From assembly GCF_900100315.1 (NCBI RefSeq), contig NZ_FNFF01000002.1, forward strand, positions 496,001-560,000: 64,000 bases of DNA, read 5' to 3'. The notes under the pieces are model-generated. The model worked only from the letters and a program-made list of their open reading frames with translations. It did not search any database and was not told the origin of the DNA. A program made the translations under genes and the position numbers. Below are positions 40,903 through 49,029 of this stretch, piece by piece. Position 1 is the first letter of the stretch; each line of letters opens with the position of its first letter. Source of the stretch: Streptomyces indicus. Its GTDB lineage: Bacteria > Actinomycetota > Actinomycetes > Streptomycetales > Streptomycetaceae.

Positions 40903-41337
40903 CTATGGGCGGACGGTGAACTTCCCGTCGGGCCGTTTGTGCAGCCAGCCTCGATCGGCGAGCTTGGTCAGCTTCGCCCGCAACGGCTCCAGCTTCCCGC
41001 GCACCGCCACCTCCAGGCCGAGTTCCTCGCCCACCGCCTTGACCTGCACCGGGCCGTCGCCAGCCCGCACAATCGCCAGAATCCTGCGGTAGTCGCCGGG
41101 CAGCGCGGCCTCGTCCGGATTCTCCCTGCGGTACGGGATCAGCAGCACAGCCCGCCCGCCGACCTGCACGGGAACGGCCGCGGGCGCCTCGGCAGCCACC
41201 TGCTCGGCCAGCCGCCGCAACACCTTCTCGGCCACCGCCAGTTCCTCACGCTCCGCCCGTAACTCCTCCAGCTGCCGGGCCAACTCCTCGACACGTACGT
41301 CCAGCTCGGCCCTGCGGGCCGTGATCCGCTCCAGCAT
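40903..41337 (-). CDS. Small coiled-coil/winged-helix protein inside the IS
   Basis: A 144-residue protein. Residues 1-50 form a charged coiled coil (RAELDVRVEELARQLEELRA). The C-terminal half resembles a winged helix ending LADRGWLHKRPDGKFTVRP. It is upstream of and on the same strand as the transposase, separated by 66 bases, inside the terminal repeats, so it is probably an accessory or regulatory gene of this IS. The start ATG at 41335-41337 follows GAGGGGCGGGA. Function is unknown. Confidence 0.7.
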   Translation of the reverse strand: MLERITARRAELDVRVEELARQLEELRAEREELAVAEKVLRRLAEQVAAEAPAAVPVQVGGRAVLLIPYRRENPDEAALPGDYRRILAIVRAGDGPVQVKAVGEELGLEVAVRGKLEPLRAKLTKLADRGWLHKRPDGKFTVRP

Positions 41338-41449
41338 TCCCGCCCCTCACCCGACACCACGCAACCTCGGACGGATCGTAGGAAGCGCACGAAGAGCAGC
41401 GGACGAAAACCCGGAAAGCCGCACGGAACCGCAGGACAGACGATCTAGA

Positions 41450-41539
41450 CCGAAGTCACCCGCCCCCGACCAGCACGAGCATTCCGAGCCCCGCGCACAC
41501 CAGACCCGTGACCAGCAACTTCAGCTTGCACACCGCTCA
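41450..41539 (-). repeat. Right terminal inverted repeat of the IS
   Basis: Partner of 39891-39980; 84 of 90 bases match in inverted orientation, with six single-base differences spread over the outer two thirds and one near the inner end. Confidence 0.85.
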
Positions 41540-41706
41540 ATCAGAAGCGGAGTTCGGGTTGACGAGCTGATGAACAACGGACTTTCCGCAGCGCACTGCG
41601 GCAACTCCTGACGCGAAGGCATTGCAGCACCACACAAGCACCACATAGGTTCACGAGGCTTCATTCCGCGGCGCCCACCAGCGACTTCCGCGTGCAAAAG
41701 GATGCA

Positions 41707-42935
41707 ATGAGCCGCGCGTCTTTCAGCCCTCGAACGTCCGTCGCTGCGGCCGCCGCAGGTGCCTTCGCTCTCATCACGGCCTCGATCTTGACGAGCGCTG
41801 ATCGAGCCGACCCCGCCCCGAAGGCCCGACGCACCTGCACCTCGTCCATCGCGTACACCTCGGGCATCGGCGGCTATGCCACGTATCGCATACCGGCCAT
41901 CGTCCAAACCCGCGAGGGCGCCTTGCTCGCGTTCGCCGAAGGCCGCACCGATGGGGCGGGCGACAGCGGCAATATCGACGTGGTTCTCAGACGCTCCCAC
42001 GACGGCGGCTGCACCTGGGAACGCCTCCAGGTCGTGGCAGCCGGCAACGGCCACACGCGCGGCAACCCGGCACCCGTGATCGACCCGCGCACCGGCCGCG
42101 TGGTGCTCGTCACCTCCTACAACGCCGGGAATGTCACCGAGACCCAGATCCTGCGCGGTGAGACCACCGCCGAACAGAGTCGCCGCGTCTTCGTACAGAC
42201 CAGCTACGACGACGGCCGCACCTTCTCGCGCCCCCGCGAGATCACATCGGCCGTGAAACGTCCCAACTGGCGCTGGTATGCAACCGGCCCCGGCCACGCC
42301 ATCGCCCTCACCAGCGGTGTGCACGCGGGCCGCCTCGTCGTACCGGCCAACCATTCCACCGCTCCACCCCCAGGATCGCCGGACAGCGGCCAGGAACCCC
42401 ATTACTACGGGGCACACGCCATCTACAGCGACGACGGAGGCCTAACCTGGCAACTCGGCTTCACCGATGACTCCCACGAAGGCGCCAACAACCCCAACAA
42501 GTCGACTGCCGCCCAACTCCCCGACGGCAGGATCTACTTCAACGCCCGCGATCAAAACGGCACCAGCCAAGGCAATCGGCTCGACACATACTCCTCCGAC
42601 GGCAGCACGGCCGAGCGGGCCTATCGCACCCAACCCACGCTCGACGATGCACCCGTTGTCCAAGGCAGCACGCTCCAACTCCGCGGAGAACACGGCAAGC
42701 TCCTGTTCTCCGGCCCGTCAGAGCCGAACGACCGAGTCGCAATGGCCATCTGGAGCAGCTCGGATGCGGGCCGCACCTTCACCAAGGAACTCGTCCTCTC
42801 CCCCAAGAAGGCCGCATACTCGACCTCGTCCAGCCCGACGCCGGAACGGTCGGCATCCTCTACGAGACCGGCACGACCGCATCCCACGAAACCATCGTCT
42901 TCCGCCGCATCCCACTGCAAGCACTGAGCCGATGA
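41707..42935 (+). pseudogene. Exo-alpha-sialidase, frameshifted before the catalytic tyrosine
   Basis: Secreted sialidase (GH33). A signal peptide (SVAAAAAGAFALITASIL) leads into the YATYRIPAIV motif. Four Asp boxes follow (SHDGGCTWE, SYDDGRTFS, SDDGGLTWQ, SSDAGRTFT). At 42817-42822 the frame is lost by one base: the frame open from the ATG runs on in low-complexity Ser/Pro to a stop at 42927. The frame shifted by one base gives DLVQPDAGTVGILYETGTTA and ends at TGA 42933-42935 with FRRIPLQALSR, the normal family C-terminus. The nucleophilic Tyr (ILYE) lies after the shift, so the product should be inactive unless this is a sequencing error or programmed shift. The start ATG 41707 has AAGG upstream. 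Confidence 0.85.
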
Positions 42936-43642
42936 CCACCCGCCCGCCTCCGTTCTCCGCGCGCGTCATGCTCATGTCGCCGTCGGACGACGCGACGCCC
43001 GCTGTCCGACAGGACTCTGGAAGCCCTAGTCGATCGCGCAATTGCCGTCCGCCTTCGCGCACCAGGCAACCAGGCCAGCCCTCAGCAACTGCCTCTGGAC
43101 TGCACCGCGAAGTCCACGATCTTCACCGTGCCGCCGTCTGCCGGCGCCTTTGTGCCTGTGTCGAGCGTGTCCGACGGGAACGTGCCCCGCCGAACGGCAG
43201 CGCCAAGTGCGTGTGCATGTCGAATACGTGGTGCTCCACAACCCGCGGACTTCGCCCCGCCCGGCAGTAATGCGACGTGGCGATGGATGGCGGCGAGAAC
43301 TGCGTCCCGGTGCGGGTCGCCGCGGGCGATCAACATCGGCTGCCGCCAAAAAGCCAGCTGCCGATACAACGTACGGCGAGCCATGCGACCCTGGCGGGGC
43401 AGTCACCTCCGGCGCAGTAGGCCGACCAGCGAGAGACACAGACGGACACCGGCGCAACAGCGTTCCCATGCTCCGGGTGCCCCACGGGCGCCCAGGGGCA
43501 CACGTACCTGCGCATCCGTCCGCATCGGGTCTGACCTGCGAAAAGACAAAAAGACCGAGGGCCAGTCAGTGAAATCTGACTGGCCCTCGACGAACGGGTC
43601 GCCCCGATTAGTGCACTGACCTGCGAAAACTCTGCGCAGGCT
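42936..43642. other. Region between sialidase and attL, no supported gene
   Basis: About 700 bases. On the minus strand around 43150-43384 there are protein-like fragments in two frames (GDPHRDAVLAAIHRHVALL in one, EHHVFDMHTHLALPFGG in another), suggesting a decayed gene of unknown identity, but no intact frame. The direct repeat CTGACCTGCGAAAA occurs at 43531 and 43617. Confidence 0.4.
43545..43596 (-). terminator. Strong hairpin left of attL
   Basis: CGAGGGCCAGTCAG (43556-43569) pairs perfectly with CTGACTGGCCCTCG (43576-43589) around a six-base loop. On the minus strand it is followed by GTCTTTTTGTC, a T-run. It lies downstream of the truncated tRNA-Arg 3' end in the direction of tRNA transcription, and was probably its terminator before the element inserted. 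Confidence 0.85.
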
Positions 43643-43686
43643 GGTGCCCCCGGCAGGATTCGAACCTGCGCACACGGCTCCGGAGG
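43643..43686. repeat. attL: 44-bp copy of the 3' half of tRNA-Arg(CCG)
   Basis: Identical over 44 bases to 59080-59123, covering the anticodon loop to the tRNA 3' end. The tRNA 5' half is missing here, so it is a duplicated fragment left by site-specific integration. The sequence diverges abruptly on both sides. Confidence 0.95.
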
Positions 43687-43749
43687 GCGTGTGGAACCCA
43701 GGTGTTCGCACAGGTCAGAGCGCTGAATGGTGATCGAGGCCCCAACCGT

Positions 43750-43766
43750 GTCCACAAGTAGTCCAC
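43750..43766. other. Candidate integrase arm-binding site, left arm
   Basis: GTCCACAAGTAGTCCAC, a pair of GTCCAC units 11 bases apart, lies 63 bases inside attL. The same 17-mer with one change occurs at 58948-58964, inside attR. In the excised circle they would flank the attP core. Confidence 0.5.
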
Positions 43767-43812
43767 GGATAAGCATGTCTGACTGTCAGTGGGATCTTCT
43801 ACGATCCCTGCC

Positions 43813-44910
43813 ATGACGCTACGGGGCTTCCTGCATGAGGTTGGATCCACCTACGACCGTACCCACGGCACAAGTTCACCAACTGCACGGCTACTGCGCT
43901 CAGCCCCAGCCACCTTTGAACCTTATGTACCCGGCGGCCACCAGGTTAAGGGAAGCGCCGGCGCGGGAGCGGGGGCGTTCTGCCCATGGGTTGCCTTTTT
44001 CGACCCAGACGAGACAACCACGGCCACTCGAGGGATGTACCTGGTCTACCTGTTCGCGGAGGACATGAAGACTGTCTCTCTGAGTTTGAACCAAGGAGTA
44101 ACCGAGCTGCGAGAGGCTTTCGGCGCAGCGAAGGCCGAACACCGGCTACGCGAAGAGGCGGCAGCCATTCGGGAAGCATTCCCAAGTAATTCCGTAGCGG
44201 ACCTAGAGAACACCATTCACCTCGGCGGGCGGCCTGGATTGCCGCGAGCATATGAGGCAGGAAATATCCTTGCCATCCGCTACGAGATCGATGCGCTACC
44301 AAGCGAAGAAAGCTTGAAGACCGACCTTCAGCGAATGCTTCAACTGTATCAGGACGCTCTTGCTCTACGTGAAGAATTGCGTAGCACCACGCGCGACCTA
44401 ATTACAACGGTTAAGCAGAAGGAACAAGTTGCCAGCGATCCCCTGCTCCACTTCGCACCAAAGAACGACTCCGAGTACCTCCAAAAGGTAACCTCAAGGA
44501 CACTCAAGAAGACGCGCAAGCATGAGACATTGGTTGGCCGCTACGGCGCATTCCTGAAGAAGGCTGGATTTACCGCGGGCACAAACGTTCACCCGCGCGA
44601 TATCGTCGCTAGGCGCGACGGCCACGAGTGGCTAATCGAGGCCAAGGTGGTTCGACGCGGCAACGCCACCCACGCCGTAAGGGAGGCCATCGGACAATTG
44701 GCAACCTATTCCTTCTTGCTATACCCAGCCGGCTCCCCTCCGTTGCGCATGGCCCTTTTCACAGAGTCAATCGGGGACGTCTATATGCGCCTCCTAAGCC
44801 ACTATGGGATCGCATCGGTATGGCCTACAGAAGAGGGGTGGGAAGGGTCACCTGAGGCAGTCGCCGCCGGCCTCGCGGATCGGCAGTTCTCACAGGAGGG
44901 AACCGACTAG
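43813..44910 (+). CDS. McrB_N (DUF3578)-PD-(D/E)XK protein, probable modification-dependent restriction nuclease
   Basis: A 365-residue protein of two parts. Residues about 1-190 match the McrB N-terminal/DUF3578 DNA-binding domain (RGMYLVYLFAEDMKTVSLSL, AYEAGNILAIRYEIDALP), which in McrBC reads modified cytosine. A helical linker follows. Residues 240-335 form an Mrr-like PD-(D/E)XK nuclease with Asp263, Glu276 and Lys278 (HEWLIEAKVV) and Gln295 in IGQLATYSF. There is no GTPase domain. The gene is distinctly AT-richer than its neighbours, starts at ATG 43813 as the first gene of the element, and is followed one base later by a membrane-anchored partner. A type IV restriction role is inferred. 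Confidence 0.82.
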   Translation: MTLRGFLHEVGSTYDRTHGTSSPTARLLRSAPATFEPYVPGGHQVKGSAGAGAGAFCPWVAFFDPDETTTATRGMYLVYLFAEDMKTVSLSLNQGVTELREAFGAAKAEHRLREEAAAIREAFPSNSVADLENTIHLGGRPGLPRAYEAGNILAIRYEIDALPSEESLKTDLQRMLQLYQDALALREELRSTTRDLITTVKQKEQVASDPLLHFAPKNDSEYLQKVTSRTLKKTRKHETLVGRYGAFLKKAGFTAGTNVHPRDIVARRDGHEWLIEAKVVRRGNATHAVREAIGQLATYSFLLYPAGSPPLRMALFTESIGDVYMRLLSHYGIASVWPTEEGWEGSPEAVAAGLADRQFSQEGTD

Positions 44911-44911
44911 G

Positions 44912-45772
44912 GTGGAACCAGAAGTCCTTGCAGCGATAATCAGCACGCCACTCGCCTCCTGGGCAGGGTATGCCGCAGGTAGAGCCCAGGCCGCGGCTGG
45001 CCGAGCGCAGGCCCAAAGTCCCCTTGAGGCCATGCGCATACAGGCACAAAAGGAAGCATGTTTGAGCTTAATTGAAAGCTCCCACGCGATGCCCGAAGCG
45101 GTTTATCCGGCACTAATACACCTACTCCGGAACGGAATCTCAGAAACACCCCCAGATTTTCTGAAGAACGAGCGAGCCGCTATCCGATCTGCGGTTTCCC
45201 GTCTAGAGTTGGAGGGACCCACCGAACTCATTCCACTCGCTCATAGAATCCTGGATGAAGCTGCCGGCATAGACGAGACCTGCATGATGCAGATTCCCGC
45301 ATTAGAAGCGATATACCACCTCGCTGGCGGTCTCGTCAGAAAGTCGCGTTTCTTCTCCTTCTCGACTCAATGGGCCGAATCGTGCAGCCTCGAAGCGCTC
45401 ACCCTTGACGAAATACGCTACACCGTAGTTTACAGTGAAGATGCTGCAACCATCTTGGAAGCGCTTCGACCACTCGTCTCCGGGGGCTATCTTTCACAAT
45501 TTGACGCCCACGAAATCTCAACCTGCGACTGGGATTTCCTCGTAGGAGTAGACGGCGGTATTCACTGCTACCTAGACGATGCCCTAGAAGAATTCACGAA
45601 AGCCGCACACTCGTACGTGGTGGAGAGTTCTCGACTTCAGTTTTCGGATCAGAGACGTACTCGATATCGCCTGGCTTTCTGGCGCCGACAGGCGCACGGT
45701 GGACGCGATGGTGGAGTTCCTGGGAGTGACTGGCGGACCTCGACTGGACCCGAGTCAAGCGCGAGAAGATGA
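44912..45772 (+). CDS. Hypothetical membrane-anchored protein next to the McrB_N nuclease
   Basis: A 286-residue protein with an N-terminal hydrophobic segment (LAAIISTPLASWAGYAAGRA), then a mainly helical soluble region of unknown family. The GTG start is one base past the nuclease stop (TAGGGTG), so the two genes form a transcriptional pair. The last 45 residues (after SSRLQF) are basic and low-complexity, and GC rises there. The next frame instead reads VLDIAWLSGADRRTVDAMVEF to 45911, so a late frameshift is possible. Function unknown; a partner of the restriction-like nuclease is inferred. Confidence 0.65.
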   Translation: MEPEVLAAIISTPLASWAGYAAGRAQAAAGRAQAQSPLEAMRIQAQKEACLSLIESSHAMPEAVYPALIHLLRNGISETPPDFLKNERAAIRSAVSRLELEGPTELIPLAHRILDEAAGIDETCMMQIPALEAIYHLAGGLVRKSRFFSFSTQWAESCSLEALTLDEIRYTVVYSEDAATILEALRPLVSGGYLSQFDAHEISTCDWDFLVGVDGGIHCYLDDALEEFTKAAHSYVVESSRLQFSDQRRTRYRLAFWRRQAHGGRDGGVPGSDWRTSTGPESSARR

Positions 45773-45790
45773 TGCCACGCTGTCGAGCTG

Positions 45791-46285
45791 TCACAGCGGT
45801 TTGGTCGATCTCCAACAGGCGAGCGCACCGTCTCGAGCTCGAATTCCCGTGGTATCTCCCCAGGTGCTGACCGCGGCCTCGGGTCTCCGAGCTGGCGGAT
45901 CAGCCAAGTAGGCATTCATGCGGGGCCAATCACGCGCTTCGCTAGGAAGCCGCTCGTACCAAGCCACACCGCGGAGGTTGCAGGTCCTGCAGAGCAACCC
46001 TCGCACGCAGCGACCGCACGATCCCGCCATGTCACAGCAGGAGTGATCGTGATCCACATGCCAATAGGAGACTCCTTCCATTCCACCGTCTCCCGGATGC
46101 AGGCCGCATATGGCGCATTCATCATCCTGCACGCGTAGGATTGCATTCATTTGCCAAATGGTGAGGCCATAGCGCCGAGCTTGCCGATAGGCCACTGTGC
46201 AGGTACTGCAGTGCCCCTTGGCCCTGCGAGAACACTCAAAATCAATCGGATCGTCACAAACCTCGCACCAGTACGCATCGTCCAT
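45791..46285 (-). CDS. Endonuclease VII-like HNH protein
   Basis: A 164-residue zinc-containing nuclease-like protein. Cysteine pairs (WCEVCDD, CSTCTVAYRQARRYG) precede the recombination endonuclease VII domain: DECAICGLHP, HVDHDH, then CVRGLLCRTCNLRGVAWYE. Phage T4 gp49, the family type, cuts branched DNA; many bacterial members are uncharacterised. The start is set at ATG 46283-46285; GTG 46310-46312 is possible. It is convergent with the preceding gene and read leftwards together with or after the DUF4231 gene. Confidence 0.8.
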   Translation of the reverse strand: MDDAYWCEVCDDPIDFECSRRAKGHCSTCTVAYRQARRYGLTIWQMNAILRVQDDECAICGLHPGDGGMEGVSYWHVDHDHSCCDMAGSCGRCVRGLLCRTCNLRGVAWYERLPSEARDWPRMNAYLADPPARRPEAAVSTWGDTTGIRARDGALACWRSTKPL

Positions 46286-46324
46286 CGGATCTATCTCGCG
46301 CCTCTGAACCACAGAACTACCTAC

Positions 46325-47173
46325 CTACGACTGACCGGTCGCTCTATTTCCGGAACCAGAGCCTTCATTTTGCTGCACTTCCGGAGGCTGTTCTAGTTGC
46401 AATTCTCGCTTTCGTTGCTCCTCCTTGATCCTCTCGATCTCTTCAGCGAACGCCGCAGCGGCCTGCTCAGGAATAAGATTCTTGTAACGCCGAATACCTA
46501 GGTTGAAGGCTTGAACCTCCTGATCAATGCTATCGGCAGTTTGCTGGAGGTTCGTACTCCGCTCTCGAAATTTGAAATAGGAGATGACACCTGCCGAGAT
46601 ACTCACAATGGAACTGAGACCCACGGCGAGCCAACTCCACACCCCCTGCTCGGCCGACGCCGTCGTGGCAACAGAGGTGAGAATAGAGCCAACTATGACT
46701 GAAATTTGAAACAGATTGTGTCGGGACCTGTACTTTTCCGCAGCCCGCCTATATCCATCAAGAAGGTGCGGAATGTCATCTCTGTAATCCCGAAATGCCA
46801 CGGAAGGCAGCGGGCCGGTTTCTTCCGCTCGCGGCAGGAGCTTTTCCCTAAGAGCTTGATGTTGCTTTAGCTCTACTTGCGTGGAGCGCAGATAGTCCCG
46901 AGCTGTCCACCAGCAGGGGGGCGCAACTAGTGTGCTGATAATGAGGGCGATAGATAGTGGGTAGTTGAGTGCGCCTCGCCCATTACCGGGCTTCGAAAAA
47001 TCGATGAGTACGTTTCCGGCGACTAGCGCCAGTATCATGAGTGGGATTAGCCCGAAGAGCCATATCCTTGCCAGTCGCCTCAGAAACATCCTGAGTTCAA
47101 GGTCCGACTCGTACTCGATGATTCGCTGCTCTATGTCGATCAGCGTCAGTGTTTCCCTGGTTTCCTTGGCCAT
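46325..47173 (-). CDS. DUF4231/SLATT-type membrane protein
   Basis: A 282-residue protein with four membrane segments in two pairs (LFGLIPLMILALVAGNVLI; LSIALIISTLVAPPCWW; ISVIVGSILTSVATTA; LAVGLSSIVSISAGVISYF). Amphipathic helices and a charged coiled-coil C-terminus (EEIERIKEEQRKRELQLEQ) complete it. This is the layout of DUF4231 within the SLATT group, predicted pore-forming effectors of bacterial conflict systems. The start ATG 47171-47173 has GGGGGTGAT upstream. It is low in GC, and the endonuclease VII-like gene follows it on the same strand (39 bases). Confidence 0.75.
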   Translation of the reverse strand: MAKETRETLTLIDIEQRIIEYESDLELRMFLRRLARIWLFGLIPLMILALVAGNVLIDFSKPGNGRGALNYPLSIALIISTLVAPPCWWTARDYLRSTQVELKQHQALREKLLPRAEETGPLPSVAFRDYRDDIPHLLDGYRRAAEKYRSRHNLFQISVIVGSILTSVATTASAEQGVWSWLAVGLSSIVSISAGVISYFKFRERSTNLQQTADSIDQEVQAFNLGIRRYKNLIPEQAAAAFAEEIERIKEEQRKRELQLEQPPEVQQNEGSGSGNRATGQS

Positions 47174-47969
47174 GATCACCCCCAATCGGGAAGATTAGCA
47201 GCGCTGTAAGGCCGGCGGAGGGGCTTTGGGCTGGAGCTGCTTTGGGGCGAGTGATCATGGCCCCGTAAGCTCATCGCGAGTCGGGCAGTCTGTGGACCTG
47301 CCCGTTAAAGCACGACGTTGGGGCCATGATCTTCGAGGCTCGCCCCAAAGTGGCTGCGTAAAGCCGTGGAGCCGGCCGCCCCCGCCGATGGGCAACGACC
47401 ATGGAAGCGGGTCCGTCGACATTGCACCGCGGCCGCGATCCGGCCTTAGTCGAAGCACAACGCGGTTTTGACCTGCACGTATGGCGCCCCCTTGCCCCCT
47501 GTGACCATGTGTTTTCGCCCCCTTGCGGGCGCGGTCGGGCGCCGACGCGCGCCCCCACTGGCGTAGACATGGTGGAGGGCGCGCGTCGGCGCCCGACCGG
47601 CGCCGCCGCGCTGTGCGCGGCCCCAATCCTCTGGATTGATCCCTCGGATTTGGATCTACTTCGTTAGTCCTGGTGGTACTTGGGGTTCCTGGGGTCCTGC
47701 CTGCACTTTGCCCGGCGAGATCAACCCACGCTCTTCTCTTCTTCTCTCTCCCAGGCCGGATCGCGGCGGCGGTGCGATGCCGACGCGCACGCGTTGCCAT
47801 GGGCGTCATCCTTCAGGCGGGGTCGGTCACGGCATCCGAGGCGTGTCCACGGACCTTCGGCCGGCGAGCGAAGCGAGCTCTTGATGATGTAGGGAAAGTT
47901 TGTCCGCGCGGCTGCGCCCGGGCCTCTCGGGCTGTCGGTGCTCGGATCTGCTCGGCTACGGTGAAGTTC
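47174..47969. other. Structured non-coding region with nested inverted repeats
   Basis: Nearly 800 bases with no supported gene. It holds three inverted-repeat systems: (1) 47240-47264 against 47320-47350, enclosing a small stem at 47282-47304; (2) a long imperfect pair, 47397-47446 against 47752-47806; (3) a perfect 23-bp stem at 47532-47599 inside pair 2. Short open frames here lack ribosome-binding sites. An origin, transfer site or structured RNA is conceivable. Confidence 0.65.
47532..47599. repeat. Perfect 23-bp inverted repeat (hairpin)
   Basis: Arms 47532-47554 and 47577-47599 are exact reverse complements, with a 22-base loop whose ends (CCAC and GTGG) can extend the stem. No T-run follows on either strand. 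The arms are almost pure G and C. Confidence 0.9.
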
Positions 47970-48524
47970 ATGCCCACTGCACTGGATACGCCTCAAGGCG
48001 CCGCCGCCCTGGCTGAGAGTCTGCTGCCGCCCCTCGGGAACCGCTGGCTGCACACACAGGCCGTGGCCGCGAAGGCCCAAGAGGTGTCCTCAGCGGTGCC
48101 GGAGGACGAACGGGATCTCCTGGTGGCTGCGGCTTGGCTGCACGACCTGGGTTACGCCCCTGAGCTGAGGGACACGGGCTTTCACCCTCTGGACGGTGCA
48201 CGGCATCTGGCCTCGCTTGGGGCGCCGGATCGGCTGGTCCGGCTCGTCGCGCACCACTCCGGCGCGGTGTATGAGGCGGAACAGCGTGGTCTCTCTGCCG
48301 AGTTGTCCGCGTACGAGCGTGAGGACTCGCCGCTGCTCGATGCTCTGATCTACGCCGACATGACCACGGGGCCGGCGGGGCAGCGCTTCGACTTCGATGC
48401 GCGCATGGATGAGATCCTCGATCGCTACGAGCCGGGAAGCGTGGTGCACACCGCGATCAGCAAGGCCCGTCCGTACCTCAAGGACGCGGTCTCGCGGACG
48501 CTGAGTCGCATTGCGGCCACATGA
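47970..48524 (+). CDS. HD-domain hydrolase
   Basis: A 184-residue metal-dependent phosphohydrolase of the HD superfamily. The first His is in NRWLHTQAVAAKA, the HD pair in AAAWLHDLGYAPELRD, and further histidines in GFHPLDGARHLA and LVAHHSGAVYEAE, with the last Asp in LIYADMTTG. It is convergent with a Nudix gene (stops next to each other at 48524/48525). HD and Nudix genes are common passengers of Streptomyces AICEs. The start is ATG 47970 or in-frame GTG 47961. Substrate unknown. Confidence 0.85.
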   Translation: MPTALDTPQGAAALAESLLPPLGNRWLHTQAVAAKAQEVSSAVPEDERDLLVAAAWLHDLGYAPELRDTGFHPLDGARHLASLGAPDRLVRLVAHHSGAVYEAEQRGLSAELSAYEREDSPLLDALIYADMTTGPAGQRFDFDARMDEILDRYEPGSVVHTAISKARPYLKDAVSRTLSRIAAT

Positions 48525-48995
48525 TCACCCGATGTGGGGTTCGTTCCTGCCGGACAGGCCGTGATCAATCCGCATGCGCATCGACGGGTGGATGTTCAGT
48601 TCGTCCAGCCGGCTCGGCGCGACGAAGGCAACCTCCTTGCTCTCACTGCTTGTTCGGAGCTCGCCGCCGGTGATCCGGGCTGTGAAGCAGATCGAGAACT
48701 GCTGGCGGACCTCGCCATCGTCGTACGCCATGACGTGCGCGGGGTTCGTGTAGAGGCCGACCAGGCCCGTCACCTCGACGTCGAACCCGGTCTCTTCTTT
48801 GGTCTCCCGAACTGCCGCGTCCGGGGCGGATTCGCCCACATCGACGCCACCGCCGGGAAGGGCCCAGAGATCGTTGTCGGTCTTGTGGATGAGCAGGACC
48901 TCGCCCGCCTCGTTGAGCGCGACGGCCGTTACGGACGGGACGATGCTGTTCGCCTTCGGGGCGTTCGGGTCGTTGAAGTAGTCGATGCGGGCCAT
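48525..48995 (-). CDS. Nudix hydrolase
   Basis: A 156-residue hydrolase of nucleoside-diphosphate-linked compounds. The Nudix box runs from the GGGVDVGESAPDA glycine turn through AVRETKEETGFD and fits Gx5Ex7REUxEExGU. It begins MARIDYFNDPNAPKANS. It is 34 bases downstream of the XRE regulator on the same strand. Nudix proteins beside the regulator are a recurrent feature of AICEs such as pSAM2; the exact substrate is unknown. Confidence 0.9.
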   Translation of the reverse strand: MARIDYFNDPNAPKANSIVPSVTAVALNEAGEVLLIHKTDNDLWALPGGGVDVGESAPDAAVRETKEETGFDVEVTGLVGLYTNPAHVMAYDDGEVRQQFSICFTARITGGELRTSSESKEVAFVAPSRLDELNIHPSMRMRIDHGLSGRNEPHIG

Positions 48996-49029
48996 ACCTC
49001 TAGCCTCGCACGATCGCGGGATCCTGCCC

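Larger units (their letters stand above)
39891..41539. mobile_element. IS5-like insertion sequence with 90-bp terminal inverted repeats
   Basis: A 1,649-bp element carrying a DDE transposase and a small coiled-coil/winged-helix protein, both on the minus strand. The ends are imperfect inverted repeats of 90 bp that match at 84 positions, starting TGAGCGGTGTGCAAGCTGAA. No target-site duplication was evident next to the ends as drawn here. Confidence 0.82.

Noticed and set aside
43082..43384. 100-residue minus-strand frame between sialidase and attL
   Set aside because: Protein-like only in part; homologous-looking text switches frame, so at most a relic. No family could be named.
47220..47960. 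CRISPR array or phage-like repeat cluster
   Set aside because: The repeats are inverted, not direct, and have no regular spacers.
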